This document shows positions 37,272-45,989 of a stretch of 64,000 nucleotides of DNA, one piece after another. Where the stretch lies: NCBI GenBank assembly GCA_965227935.1, contig CBDDGS010000055.1:1178001-1242000 (forward strand), read 5' to 3'. The position numbers were made by a program, and so were the translations under genes. The notes under the pieces were generated by a model. The model saw only the letters and a program-made list of their open reading frames with translations, made no database searches and was not told where the DNA came from. Each line of letters opens with the position of its first letter. Positions within the stretch are counted from its first letter, which is position 1. Origin of the DNA: JAWPMT01 sp965227935. Lineage in GTDB: Bacteria > Bacteroidota > Bacteroidia > Cytophagales > Cyclobacteriaceae.

Positions 37272-37379
37272 TATCGTCTTCTGTTATGCTTGTTGCTAAC
37301 CAACCTGTGTATGAATTGTAGCATCGAGTGAGCGTATACGTTATCCGGCCTGGGTTTCATACATCATGTTGTATCCAGG

Positions 37380-37802
37380 TTAAATCTCGGGATCATGACA
37401 AACAAATTCAACAGTATTCGATTCTGGATCTTTGATAAATATGGATCTCCATTTGACCCATTCAAATACCTCGGTGACATACTCGATGTTACTCTGTTTA
37501 CATAAAATCAGCAGTTCTTCATAGTCTGATTTTTCGATTTCGAGAGCGAAATGATGTAGTGTAGTATTCTCTGGTTTCATAGCTTCTAACTCTTCTCCAA
37601 AGGCAGTTAGATTATTCTTCGCAAATAATGCTAGGGTTTGCGTATGGCCACCAACACCATCTGCGATTTTGAAAAAGGTATAATGATCGGATTCATACAT
37701 CAATTCAAACCCGATAGTTTTCCCGTAGAAATCTTTCATCGATTCCATATCATTTACTCGCAGAACTATCTCTCCTAAGCCTTTAACCTTATTTCCAATC
37801 AT
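37380..37802 (-). CDS. VOC-superfamily (glyoxalase/bleomycin resistance-like) protein
   Basis: 140 residues. Two beta-alpha-beta-beta-beta modules: LGEIVLRVNDMESMKDFYGKTIGFEL and HHFALEIEKSDYEEL ... RSIFIKDPESNTVEFVCHD. Probable metal ligands are the His of LHHFAL and the Glu of NTVEFV. Substrate unknown; VOC proteins include lyases, dioxygenases and drug-binding proteins. Confidence 0.85.
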   Translation of the reverse strand: MIGNKVKGLGEIVLRVNDMESMKDFYGKTIGFELMYESDHYTFFKIADGVGGHTQTLALFAKNNLTAFGEELEAMKPENTTLHHFALEIEKSDYEELLILCKQSNIEYVTEVFEWVKWRSIFIKDPESNTVEFVCHDPEI

Positions 37803-37819
37803 CTCTATTTCTATATTGC

Positions 37820-37916
37820 CTGAAACGATGCGTCATATGATGCGCCCACAGTTACTTACTAACTCCAAAACAGCGGCTTTGCGTAGACCACGTGTTAATG
37901 TGGGTTATGTATTGTT
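37820..37916 (-). repeat. decayed attC-like element
   Basis: The segment ends GGTTATGTATTGTTATC, like other cores, and the stop codon of the cyclase gene is read inside it (AACAATACATAA on the minus strand), as in cassette D near 54415. The rest is diverged. Confidence 0.35.
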
Positions 37917-39023
37917 ATCTTCTGTTAGCTTCTCTTCTAAATCTACGCCAAACAATTCTTCTTTCTTATTTCTTCCTTTCAGTTCTATTTCTCCTTTAGA
38001 GATATATTGATAGTCGGAAGGGGGCAATAATTCTTTAATAGCACCTGAGATCAGTAAGTCTGATTTTAGTTCCTTGCAGAGACCTTGGATCCTTGCGGTC
38101 GTATTTAAGACATCCCCCGTAAACACGATTTCCTTTTTCAAATCTCCAATTTCTCCAATGGTGACTTCACCGAAATGAATCCCAGCTTTGAAACCAATTT
38201 CAAAGCCAAACTCATTACATAGGTCTTCTTTTTGTTCATTGAGTTGATCGCGTATATCAAAGAAGCATTTGATGCAGTTTGCCTGGTCAATCCCCTTGTG
38301 GGGGTTCCATGAAATCACGATTTCATCTCCTATGTACTGGTAGACTTCACCGAATGAATTGATGATGGGGTCTGACATAATTTTGTAATAGGTGTCCAGT
38401 AGTTTGAAGTATTTTATGTGGCCTAGCGCTTCGGCTATTGTCGTCGAAGATTTCATGTCCAGGAACATGAAGATCCGCTTTTCGATTTTGGGTTGATGGT
38501 ATTTCCCAGAGAAAAAATTTAGAAACAGATGATGACCTAAGTTTTCACTGATAGCTGAATAGATCAAGCTGAATACAAGCCTGACGGACAAATGAAATAA
38601 CGTGACAAGAAAAGAGATACTTATGAGAAACCTACCCAGTTTTTGCCAGGCATCAACTGCTAGAAGACTAGTGCCTGTTTCGAGCGCAACGGCCACCGGA
38701 TAGAAGATGACGATAATGACAATGATTAAGGTGAGGTAGATGAGGAATTTGTAAAGAAGCTTAGCCCACAGTGTTCGGTTTGAGAATCTCTTTTCTAAAT
38801 AAACCACTTCTAAAGCCCCTACAATAAGTCCAACCAGGGCATTTGCCAGACTAGCAAAAATCAGCACAGGGATGGTGAAGGAAATATCTGTATCTGGATT
38901 GAGGTTTTGGTTACGTGTTATTCCGATCTCAGTTATATCAGTTATCCATCCACTCAATACCCAGATTATCGCGAAGGGAGTAATCCTTGAAATGTTTCTT
39001 TTCGCTTTTGGACTTATTTTCAC
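37905..39023 (-). CDS. membrane adenylate/guanylate cyclase (class III)
   Basis: 372 residues, GTG start. Four N-terminal helices (to about residue 150), then a class III cyclase domain: metal Asp in IFMFLDMKSSTTIAEAL, IGDEIVISWN, and FKAGIHFGEVTIGEIG. A substrate-selecting Lys/Asp pair could not be assigned by eye. It ends in a GGCELKG-like tail (KGEIELKGRNKKEELFGVD). Makes cAMP or cGMP; the stop codon lies in repeat-like DNA. Confidence 0.87.
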   Translation of the reverse strand: MKISPKAKRNISRITPFAIIWVLSGWITDITEIGITRNQNLNPDTDISFTIPVLIFASLANALVGLIVGALEVVYLEKRFSNRTLWAKLLYKFLIYLTLIIVIIVIFYPVAVALETGTSLLAVDAWQKLGRFLISISFLVTLFHLSVRLVFSLIYSAISENLGHHLFLNFFSGKYHQPKIEKRIFMFLDMKSSTTIAEALGHIKYFKLLDTYYKIMSDPIINSFGEVYQYIGDEIVISWNPHKGIDQANCIKCFFDIRDQLNEQKEDLCNEFGFEIGFKAGIHFGEVTIGEIGDLKKEIVFTGDVLNTTARIQGLCKELKSDLLISGAIKELLPPSDYQYISKGEIELKGRNKKEELFGVDLEEKLTEDNNT

Positions 39024-39074
39024 TTTATGTTGACAATGTTGGGTTAGAGGTAAGGAATGAGGAGTTAGTGTCGC

Positions 39075-39122
39075 TATCGCTAGAACTATGCGACGCCTGC
39101 CTGCGATCCGTCGCCAGAGGCC
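39075..39122 (-). repeat. partial attC-like repeat (start only)
   Basis: TCGCTAGAACTATGCGACGCC followed by TGCCTGCGATCCGTCGCC and AGAGG, shown in pieces, matches the opening block shared by the copies at 40025, 42202, 43160 and 46872. The rest of the repeat is missing. Confidence 0.65.
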
Positions 39123-39149
39123 AATATTGAGCTTCTATCAGACATCAGG

Positions 39150-39953
39150 TCAATGGTCAGCAATGAACGATCGTATAGAATTAACAAACTCTTGGTGACG
39201 AGCTACATTGGCCAACCCGTGCCCCTCTCCATCGATGACTAATATCTCCATGTCTGACATCAAAGTCTTTAGCTCTTTCATACGAGCAAGATTACGATCT
39301 TCGCTTCCAACAATGGCAAATGTTGGTACCTGCACATTTCGAAGATCCTGTTCGCTTACGACGAGCTCCGAGAACCCTAGCACGAGTAGGCCGAGGGCTT
39401 GCGTGTCCTGACCTTGATCTATTAATCTTTGAGGCGGGTTACTTAGCATATTTTTTGACCTCCTTTCTATAGCTTCCTGGGCACTGGCACTCCAGTTCCA
39501 AACAGGCGCAAATCCAATGAAGGTCACAGTTAGGAGTCGGTCGGGGTGGGTTGCAAGCAAGGGACCAAATATGCGTCCGCCCATGGAGGAGGCTATGATA
39601 TGGGCTTTATTAATATCGAGATGATCTAATAGCCGAATAATGTCCCGGCTCATCTCAAGACCGTACGCTGAGCTCTCGGATGCCTTGTCGCTCTTTCCGT
39701 GTCCTCTGGCATCGAAGGCAATGACACGATAGTCCTGCGCAAGGCTTTTGAACATTTCCAACTGTGACCAATCACTAACACTCCTTGTATATCCATGCAT
39801 CAAGATGACAGCCTCGCCAGCACCCTGCTCGACATAATGGATGCTAACACCATTAGCGTCAAAATATTGGCTATCGGGTAAGTTTTGAGCAATAACATTT
39901 CCGCACGCTATGGACATCAGAAAGCCAAGGACTAGTTTACCTTTCGAGGTCAT
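39150..39953 (-). CDS. secreted alpha/beta hydrolase
   Basis: 267 residues with a signal peptide (LVLGFLMSIACGNVIAQ). VILMHGYTRSVSDW (oxyanion HG), HIIASSMGGRIFGPL (nucleophile Ser in a SSMGG elbow), a late GSEDRNLA Asp strand and the catalytic His in GEGHGLANVARH. Epoxide-hydrolase/haloperoxidase-like group. It lies between partial array repeats and is probably an old cassette. Confidence 0.85.
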   Translation of the reverse strand: MTSKGKLVLGFLMSIACGNVIAQNLPDSQYFDANGVSIHYVEQGAGEAVILMHGYTRSVSDWSQLEMFKSLAQDYRVIAFDARGHGKSDKASESSAYGLEMSRDIIRLLDHLDINKAHIIASSMGGRIFGPLLATHPDRLLTVTFIGFAPVWNWSASAQEAIERRSKNMLSNPPQRLIDQGQDTQALGLLVLGFSELVVSEQDLRNVQVPTFAIVGSEDRNLARMKELKTLMSDMEILVIDGEGHGLANVARHQEFVNSIRSFIADH

Positions 39954-40024
39954 ATTGATCAGTTTATTTTTTTCAATCTTAAAATAACCCTTTGTTTTTG
40001 ATGAAAGCGAATACCTAAGATGCT

Positions 40025-40218
40025 AGCGCTACAACTATCCCGCGCCTGCCTGCGACTCGTCGCCAGAGGACTATGGCCGGAGACCGGTATGGGCAGGAGC
40101 GCCACCTCCTGATCCCGATCCGATAGCTATCGGGATCGGGACTCCACACTCTCTGCTAGAAGCAGTTTTGCGCGGCGGCGCCCAGCCGGGGGCGCCCAGC
40201 TATCACGTATAGGGATAG
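40025..40218 (-). repeat. attC-like repeat with internal palindrome
   Basis: Starts AGCGCTACAACTATCCCGCGCC, continues TGCCTGCGACTCGTCGCCAG, contains the palindrome CCGATAGCTATCGG, then CTCTGCTAGAAGCAGTTTTGCGC and ends ATCACGTATAGGGATAGC. Cores are mutated (AGC for AAC, GAT for GTT). Confidence 0.75.
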
Positions 40219-40234
40219 CACCTGCTGCCTTTAT

Positions 40235-40690
40235 TTATCGCCAATAACTCCATAATTTAAAGTTCACCGACTTACTTATTTTGAGGTCATTTCTTGAAAT
40301 GGTTGCCATTATTTGCCCTCTATGGTGGGATTCGTGCGCGATCATTCGGGCCAAAAAAGCGGTTGGATGTGGCTTATAGCCTTTTGCAGTATTTCCGGAA
40401 ACCAGATTGGTCAGGGTTTCGGCCATTTTCTTTGAGGATAACTCGAGACCTGCTTTTAATTCATGCTTATCGACAGCTTTATCCTTATCCAGTTTCAAGT
40501 CGATTTTTCCCCCAACCTTATTGACCCACATGGACCTGACATTGTTGATATGAAGGAACTGCTCGCCAATCGACCTTCCTTTTCCCGCAAGTTTGGCTGG
40601 TAGCCATTCCGTTTCAATGTTTTCAAGCAGGTACAGCGTCCCGTTGTTATTCATCGTCCAGGTTTCGACTATCTCTTGTATGATTTCCAT
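40235..40690 (-). CDS. DinB/YfiT-like metal-binding helical protein
   Basis: 151 residues. A four-helix bundle with the DinB triad of His ligands: LHINNVRSMW and the paired His of MIAHESHHRGQI. DinB-family proteins include thiol-dependent transferases (bacillithiol S-transferase-like) and damage-induced proteins; the substrate is not known. Flanked by array repeats on both sides, thus a cassette candidate. Confidence 0.87.
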   Translation of the reverse strand: MEIIQEIVETWTMNNNGTLYLLENIETEWLPAKLAGKGRSIGEQFLHINNVRSMWVNKVGGKIDLKLDKDKAVDKHELKAGLELSSKKMAETLTNLVSGNTAKGYKPHPTAFLARMIAHESHHRGQIMATISRNDLKISKSVNFKLWSYWR

Positions 40691-40747
40691 TTGGGTATTC
40701 TACAATTCTAAAGATAAGGGCCCCGAAGCTTGACGTATCGTGATTGT
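40691..40747 (-). repeat. short attC-like element
   Basis: About 57 bp between the DinB gene and the LRR gene. Its end AGCTTGACGTATCGTGATTGTTAG matches the end block (ATGACGTATAGTGATTGTT in pieces); the long internal blocks are absent. Size is like a classical short attC. Confidence 0.55.
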
Positions 40748-40759
40748 TAGCGATAGTTT

Positions 40760-41539
40760 TCACCATTCTTTCCCAACCTTTATTTCCTTCTTTCGAAAAT
40801 CCCAATCAGTTATTAACCCAGCTACCAAGGTCTGGTGATGAGCCAATATTTCATCCACCAAGTCAGGTTTTATAGCCGCTGTAGTATCGAAGCGCAAAAG
40901 GGACTTGAGCTTCAAAAGGCTGAGATATGAATTCTTATCAGCAATTGAGGTATGACACAAATCGAGGTGCCTTAAGCTTCCAAGACGTGCAAACGGGTCC
41001 AAGCTTTTTAGTTTCAGGTTCTTTGGGGCAAAAGCATCACCGCCAAGGTTCAGTCCAATTAACTGACTCATCTCGCCGATGATCTCATAATTCTCCACAC
41101 GAAAGCAATTCTCGATAAGTAGATATTCTAGCTCCGATAATTTCAGAAGCGCCGATATATCTTTCAATTGCGTAAATCTTTCAAACTCTAAGCGGTTCAG
41201 GGATTGCAGTCTTTCGATACCCACAAGACTTTCTATTTTGGATCCATGCATTCTCAGTACTTCAAGGTTGCTGAGTTCACATATGGCCTGAAAGAGTTCT
41301 TCCTTGATCGGTATATGGACTTGAAGCCCCTTCAGGTTCTTAAAATGGGGAAGCGATTTGTACAGCTCTTCGATTTTTCTATTTCTTTCTTTTGGAGTCA
41401 GTTTTTCAGGGTCGGTCAAGGTCAATGACACATAAGACTGATCCTCAGGTATTTCTTGAAGTCGACTGAAAGAAGAAAAAGGTATTTGTGGTTCGTTAGG
41501 ATTGTAGAACAAATCGAGCTTGTACCTGTCTCGCTGCAT
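40760..41539 (-). CDS. leucine-rich-repeat protein
   Basis: 259 residues, no leader. Repeating LxxLxxLxL units from about residue 65 (LKGLQVHIPIKEELF, LSNLEVLRMHGSKIESL, LQSLNRLEFERFTQLKDI, LSELEYLLIENCF, LGSLRHLDLCHTSIADKN). A ligand-binding scaffold of unknown partner. Twenty-seven bp separate it from the next gene upstream; no repeat lies between, so the two may share one cassette. Confidence 0.75.
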   Translation of the reverse strand: MQRDRYKLDLFYNPNEPQIPFSSFSRLQEIPEDQSYVSLTLTDPEKLTPKERNRKIEELYKSLPHFKNLKGLQVHIPIKEELFQAICELSNLEVLRMHGSKIESLVGIERLQSLNRLEFERFTQLKDISALLKLSELEYLLIENCFRVENYEIIGEMSQLIGLNLGGDAFAPKNLKLKSLDPFARLGSLRHLDLCHTSIADKNSYLSLLKLKSLLRFDTTAAIKPDLVDEILAHHQTLVAGLITDWDFRKKEIKVGKEW

Positions 41540-41566
41540 TGTGGAAAATTATGGCTAAATGCTTTT

Positions 41567-42193
41567 TTAATTCATCAGTTGCAGAATTTCGTCCTTCGTT
41601 CCAAGTTCGAAAGCTTCCCAAATTTCTAGATTCGGGTTCTCTTTCTTGAGTCTATTAATAATCTCAAGAGCCTTGTTGTAATTGTTTGCCAAGACTAGAT
41701 TTTGAGCAAATTCAAGTTCAAACTCCCAAGGTAGATTCTTTTCTGAATTCATTATTTCTTCATATTCATTTATTCCTTTTTCGTATTCTGTGTCTGCTTT
41801 GTCGATTTCACCAGAGAGCTCAAGTATCAAAGCCCGTTGAATTATCCAATTAGGCTGATTAGGCCTTAGCTGTCGTATCCTTTGATTTGTCTCAAGAAGC
41901 CTAGAGAAGTCTTTTTTTATCATTAGGAATTGAACCTTGTTAGAGTAGCCAAGAAAATACAGCGAGTCAATTTCGGTGGCTTTGTCCAAGAGTAAAATAG
42001 CACTGTCGACCTTTGCCGAGTCATCTCTATGAAGCATTGTAATCTCGAGAGCTTTGTTATTTAGCTCTATAGCTTCAGGATTTGGGTTGTGTTCGCCCTG
42101 AGGTTCTTGTTCTATTTCGCGCTTTGTGTCATTTGTTTTTTGACTACAACTAACTGCAATTGCTACTAATGTTATTAATAGAAAGTTCTTCAT
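41567..42193 (-). CDS. TPR-like lipoprotein
   Basis: 208 residues. Lipobox VAIAVSC. Helical repeats spaced about 34 residues (AILLLDKATEIDSLYFLGYSN, LLETNQRIRQLRPNQPNWIIQ and others) indicate tetratricopeptide-like folding. Role unknown, probably protein-binding at the envelope. Confidence 0.65.
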   Translation of the reverse strand: MKNFLLITLVAIAVSCSQKTNDTKREIEQEPQGEHNPNPEAIELNNKALEITMLHRDDSAKVDSAILLLDKATEIDSLYFLGYSNKVQFLMIKKDFSRLLETNQRIRQLRPNQPNWIIQRALILELSGEIDKADTEYEKGINEYEEIMNSEKNLPWEFELEFAQNLVLANNYNKALEIINRLKKENPNLEIWEAFELGTKDEILQLMN

Positions 42194-42201
42194 TTAAACT
42201 T

Positions 42202-42379
42202 AACTGACCAGCTACAAATATACGCCTGCCTGCGATCCGTCGCCAGAGATTATGGCCGCCCGATAGTCCCGATGACTATGGGGATTTTGATCTGGACTCC
42301 ACTCTCTTTTCTAGCAGCAGGTTTGCGCGGGGGCGCCCAGCCGGGGGTGCCCAGCCATGACGCGTATTATTAGGGTGTT
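42202..42379 (-). repeat. attC-like repeat
   Basis: GCTACAAATATACGCCTGCC, then TGCGATCCGTCGCCAGAG, the palindrome-derived CCGATAGTCCCGATGACTAT, TTTTCTAGCAGCAGGTTTGC and CAGCCATGACGCGTATTATT up to GTGTT. The AAC core is shifted (TTAACTGACCAGC) and 178 bp remain. Confidence 0.7.
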
Positions 42380-42381
42380 AT

Positions 42382-43140
42382 TTATTTCCACCATTCAGCA
42401 CGTTCTATTTTTCTTGCTTCTATCGCTTTGGGATCACTGTCTTGATTCCATTGATCGAGATAAGTTTGCCAGCCAAGGTCGTGATATTTTTCATCAGGAT
42501 AAAATTCGGCTGCTCCTCCATCAAGGTCGTAACTATCTGGGATTCTATAGTCTCCCCAGTTACATTTTTTGGCTGCTCCAGATGAATGACTTATCCAGCT
42601 ACCTTCGAATTCATTGTTGGTATAGCCATCCGCAACGAACAATATGCCGTCATATTCAATTTCATCGTTCTCATTCAGCAGCCAATATGCTCGAAAATTG
42701 CCTTCGAACTTGCCAGTACCCTTTTGTTTCTGGTCTTCATGAAAGGAATATGTTCCGCTAATCTCACCTCGTCTAAACTCTGGAATCTCATGTTCAATGT
42801 ATTCGGAAACTTCCTGAATATTGATGGTTCCTTGAAAATCGCAGATGTTACCTTTTAGTTTAGATTTTCCATGAACGAAATACTCATTTGGCTTGTCGTT
42901 GTTCTTCACGACTGAAATGAAATGAATGAATATTCGTTGAAAATTGTCTCCGAAGTAACCTAGAGGTTCCCTTCGGTCAATTACTTGTTCTCGTTCATCA
43001 GTTCGAAAGCTTTCGCAAGCAAAGATTTTGCTGAAATCCGAAGTTCGTAGGAGTTCAGAGGCATCTCTTAGGTTGTTCGGATCTTGCGCACTACAGATAA
43101 CTGAGTAACTCAATCCCAGCAAGAATAACAGGTTTTTCAT
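42382..43140 (-). CDS. secreted hypothetical protein
   Basis: 252 residues with signal peptide MKNLLFLLGLSYSVICSAQ. Beta-rich middle (YFVHGKSKLKGNICDFQGTI, ISGTYSFHEDQKQKGTGKFEG), a GSWISHSSGAAKKCNWGDYRIP strand and an acidic tail. I do not recognise a family. Cassette-like: repeats on both sides. Confidence 0.6.
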   Translation of the reverse strand: MKNLLFLLGLSYSVICSAQDPNNLRDASELLRTSDFSKIFACESFRTDEREQVIDRREPLGYFGDNFQRIFIHFISVVKNNDKPNEYFVHGKSKLKGNICDFQGTINIQEVSEYIEHEIPEFRRGEISGTYSFHEDQKQKGTGKFEGNFRAYWLLNENDEIEYDGILFVADGYTNNEFEGSWISHSSGAAKKCNWGDYRIPDSYDLDGGAAEFYPDEKYHDLGWQTYLDQWNQDSDPKAIEARKIERAEWWK

Positions 43141-43159
43141 CGGAGTTAATATTAATTCT

Positions 43160-43323
43160 AACGATACAACTATGCGGCGCCTGCCTGCGATTTGTCACCG
43201 GAGGCTACGGCCGCCGGAAACCGGGAGAGGGAGGTGTGCTACCAGTTGCTAACTACCTTCAATCTAGTGCAACCGTGGCTAACTGCAAAAGCAAGGAGAG
43301 AACCACTTCGCAGCCTGATTGCA
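43160..43323 (-). repeat. attC-like repeat, shortened
   Basis: AACGATACAACTATGCGGCGCC, TGCCTGCGATTTGTCACCGG, GTGCTACCAGTTGCTAACTACC, TTCAATCTAGTGCAACCGTGG, AGAGAACCACTTCG, then GCCTGATTGCACC where intact copies have ...GATTGTT. The last 100 bp block is missing. It abuts the stop of the S9 peptidase gene. Confidence 0.7.
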
Positions 43324-43332
43324 CCTACAAAG

Positions 43333-45492
43333 CTACTCAGACGGCACGGCCAGGTGTCGGTCGAAGTATTCGATCATCTTGCCGAACAAGTAGCGATCGT
43401 AACGCCGCTCACGGCTCCATCCGTGCGTCGCACCCGGTGCAAACGCAAAGTCGAAGTCCTTGCCCTGTTTGATCAGTTCTTCAGCTAACACGGCCGTCGT
43501 CTTGAAGGGTACCACATGGTCCTGAAGGCCGTGGATGAACAGGAGTTTATCCTCCAGATTCGCTGCATGCTTGAGCGCTTTTCGTTCGAAGACCTCCGGG
43601 TGTGTCTGTGGGCGACGCACAATCGCGACGTCGTCCGTACCAAAGAACACCGGGTCAACAGCCGCCGCTGCAGCAACACCCACCTGGAATAAGCCCGGCT
43701 TCATCAGCAGCGAATAAACGGAGAGTGTGCCACCGTAACTGCTGCCCCAGATGCCGATGCGATCGGGATCGACATAAGCCAGCGACTCCATGTAGGCAAC
43801 GGCACTCGCATAATCCTCAATGTCCTGGTCGGCAAAGCCCAGCAGGAACTCTTCACGGAATGCCCGGCCATAACCGTTGCTACCACGTGAATCCACCTGC
43901 ACGATAATATATCCCTTCTTGACTAACAGCTGTTGTACGAGGCTGTAGTTACCGGCCCAGCGGTTCCTCGCTGTATTCGAATACACGGGCCCAAACAGCA
44001 CGGGATACTTCGTGCCGGGCTGCATATTGGCAGGTTTCAGAATCCGGGCATGCAGCGTATAGTCATCTACAAGACTGGGGAAACTTACGTATTCCGCAGC
44101 AGCCCAGGTTCGCTCCGTGAAGGCGGGCAACGGTGAGTGCGTTACTCGCGTAGCGTCACCACCCTCGCTGCTTACCACGTAAAGCTCGGGCGGTGATGTG
44201 TCGTTGCTGTGCATGAACACCAGGTGCTGGCCATCCGGTGAGGGGTAGCCATCGTTCCGACCCGCCAGACGCGTCACCTGCTCGGGATCGCCACCGGACA
44301 TATTCAGGCCATACACGTGTTGTTCGTACGGATTAACGCCGTTGCCTGTATAGAACAGTGCATCACCTGCAGTACCTGGGGCGGACAGTACATCGTAGGA
44401 CGGATCGGTGAGGAGCTGCGGAAGATCCTTAGACGGTGAGGCATCAATGGTATAAAGACCATAGCGATCACCCATATCGCTTAAGAAAACGACCCTCTTT
44501 CCATCTGGATGCCAGGTGGATCCAAACGATGTGTACATGCGGCTCTCTCTGACACCTCGCCAAATCTCGCGCAGTTGGCTCTCTCCGGGTGCCACGACGA
44601 ACAACTTGCGCTCAACCGCCGTGTCGGATGCGGTATCCACCAGCAGCGCACCGTCTGGTGACCAGTTGAAGTCGATGACCTGGTTGGCGTGTGGGTCTGG
44701 CAAATCGAGGTACGTAATGTTACCGCTCTCTACATCGAGAAGGCCAACCCTGCGAATCTCGTTTGGATCGCCTGGGTAACCTCGGCGTACCTCGTTGGGG
44801 TTGGTTTCGGCAGCGAGATAATCCGGGAATGGCACCTTTCGCATCTCGCGCCGGTCAACCACGTGAAACGCGATCGTCTTGCCATCCGGGGACCACTTGT
44901 ACGTTGGCCCACTCCAGATGCCCGGACCGATTTCACGTTCCGGTCGGCTGTAGCGCCCCTTCGGTAAGCTCGAGAGACTGGCGATGCCGATCTCGGTGAG
45001 CTGGCGATTCTGTTTGGATGAGAAGTCAGCCAACCACAAGTCACCGTTCTGTATATACGCCGCTTGGTTGCCGCTTGGCGATAGCGATAGGTTATGAGCA
45101 CCGGCCTCGACGGGCATCAGCTGGGTGTCGTCTCCCTGGCTCAGGGATGTCAGCCATAGGTTGTTACCTCGCAGGCTGACAATGGTGTTTACGTCGGTCC
45201 AGACCATATCGCGTACTGGCTCGGATGCCGTATCGGAACTGAGGCGCACTTCCTTCCCATCGCTTGTGGATACCCAGAGGCCGCGCCCAGGATTGCCTGG
45301 TTCACTCCAGGAAAAGGCGAAGTGCTCGCTGTTTGGTGCCCATACAGGCCGGGATGGGGTTGTTCCCGTCAGTTTGGGCGTTGCGAACAGGTCATCAAGC
45401 GTGAGCTCAGCTTCCTGTGCTATGACTGCCGCCGGCATCGCCATCAGTAGGCCTGCCACTACCCCTATTTGCCAAAAAGAGATCTTTTGCAT
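43333..45492 (-). CDS. secreted S9 family (prolyl oligopeptidase/DPP IV-like) peptidase
   Basis: 719 residues with a signal peptide (to about AVIA). Residues about 35-470 form a WD-like beta propeller (repeated WSPDG/W(H)PDG units); the C-terminal 250 carry the catalytic domain with WGSSYGGTLS (Ser), GLQDHVVP (Asp) and ATHGWSRE (His). It removes dipeptides or cleaves after Pro/Ala-like residues in the periplasm. Base composition is clearly GC-richer than neighbouring cassettes and codon choice differs (many CTG, GCG, CGC), suggesting acquisition from a distant, perhaps proteobacterial, source. Confidence 0.9.
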   Translation of the reverse strand: MQKISFWQIGVVAGLLMAMPAAVIAQEAELTLDDLFATPKLTGTTPSRPVWAPNSEHFAFSWSEPGNPGRGLWVSTSDGKEVRLSSDTASEPVRDMVWTDVNTIVSLRGNNLWLTSLSQGDDTQLMPVEAGAHNLSLSPSGNQAAYIQNGDLWLADFSSKQNRQLTEIGIASLSSLPKGRYSRPEREIGPGIWSGPTYKWSPDGKTIAFHVVDRREMRKVPFPDYLAAETNPNEVRRGYPGDPNEIRRVGLLDVESGNITYLDLPDPHANQVIDFNWSPDGALLVDTASDTAVERKLFVVAPGESQLREIWRGVRESRMYTSFGSTWHPDGKRVVFLSDMGDRYGLYTIDASPSKDLPQLLTDPSYDVLSAPGTAGDALFYTGNGVNPYEQHVYGLNMSGGDPEQVTRLAGRNDGYPSPDGQHLVFMHSNDTSPPELYVVSSEGGDATRVTHSPLPAFTERTWAAAEYVSFPSLVDDYTLHARILKPANMQPGTKYPVLFGPVYSNTARNRWAGNYSLVQQLLVKKGYIIVQVDSRGSNGYGRAFREEFLLGFADQDIEDYASAVAYMESLAYVDPDRIGIWGSSYGGTLSVYSLLMKPGLFQVGVAAAAAVDPVFFGTDDVAIVRRPQTHPEVFERKALKHAANLEDKLLFIHGLQDHVVPFKTTAVLAEELIKQGKDFDFAFAPGATHGWSRERRYDRYLFGKMIEYFDRHLAVPSE

Positions 45493-45718
45493 GTGTTTGC
45501 TTTAGTAACTGCCTGGTAAAATAAGCTGATACTGCTTAAACAGCGCGCTCGCCATTGGAGCGTGCCCTTTCTGAAGGTCTTACAAGTCGGACTTTTTGGT
45601 TTTCTCGTTACCTCTTCCCTGGCGTATGACGGCTGGGCAAGCCGCTGTAGTTTTTATTCGTGCGTTGGCCTAAGTGACTATTGCTGCTAGCCATTTTTGG
45701 TAGCCGTTTTGTTTTCCA

Positions 45719-45900
45719 TTATTTCCCTTTCTTCTCTTCCAACGTATCCAGTTTAACTACTATAGGTTGAAGATCCTTTAGTATTTCTAAAACTTCCTTG
45801 TCGTTGTTTATTTCTTCAATTTCACTTTGAAAAGATGCTGTATAAGTTTTCTCATTTCGTCTCCAATGTTCTTTTGATTAATTTCTGTTTCCTTAATCCA
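45719..45900 (-). pseudogene. gene fragment with frameshift
   Basis: On the minus strand one frame reads WIKETEINQKNIGDEMRKLIQ (in part) and, after a one-base shift, another reads ASFQSEIEEINNDKEVLEILKDL and ...TLEEKKGK then stop. No start codon is found before an upstream in-frame stop. This looks like the C-terminal remnant of a small helical protein. Around it, 45493-45989 holds no intact gene; the segment from 45500 is probably degraded repeat DNA. Confidence 0.4.
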
Positions 45901-45989
45901 TCAACTCCCTGGATCTCCGAAACCTATCCTAGAGAAAGGGCTATTAAGTGTATGAATCATTTATACTTCCAATTAGTTAAAGGATATAA

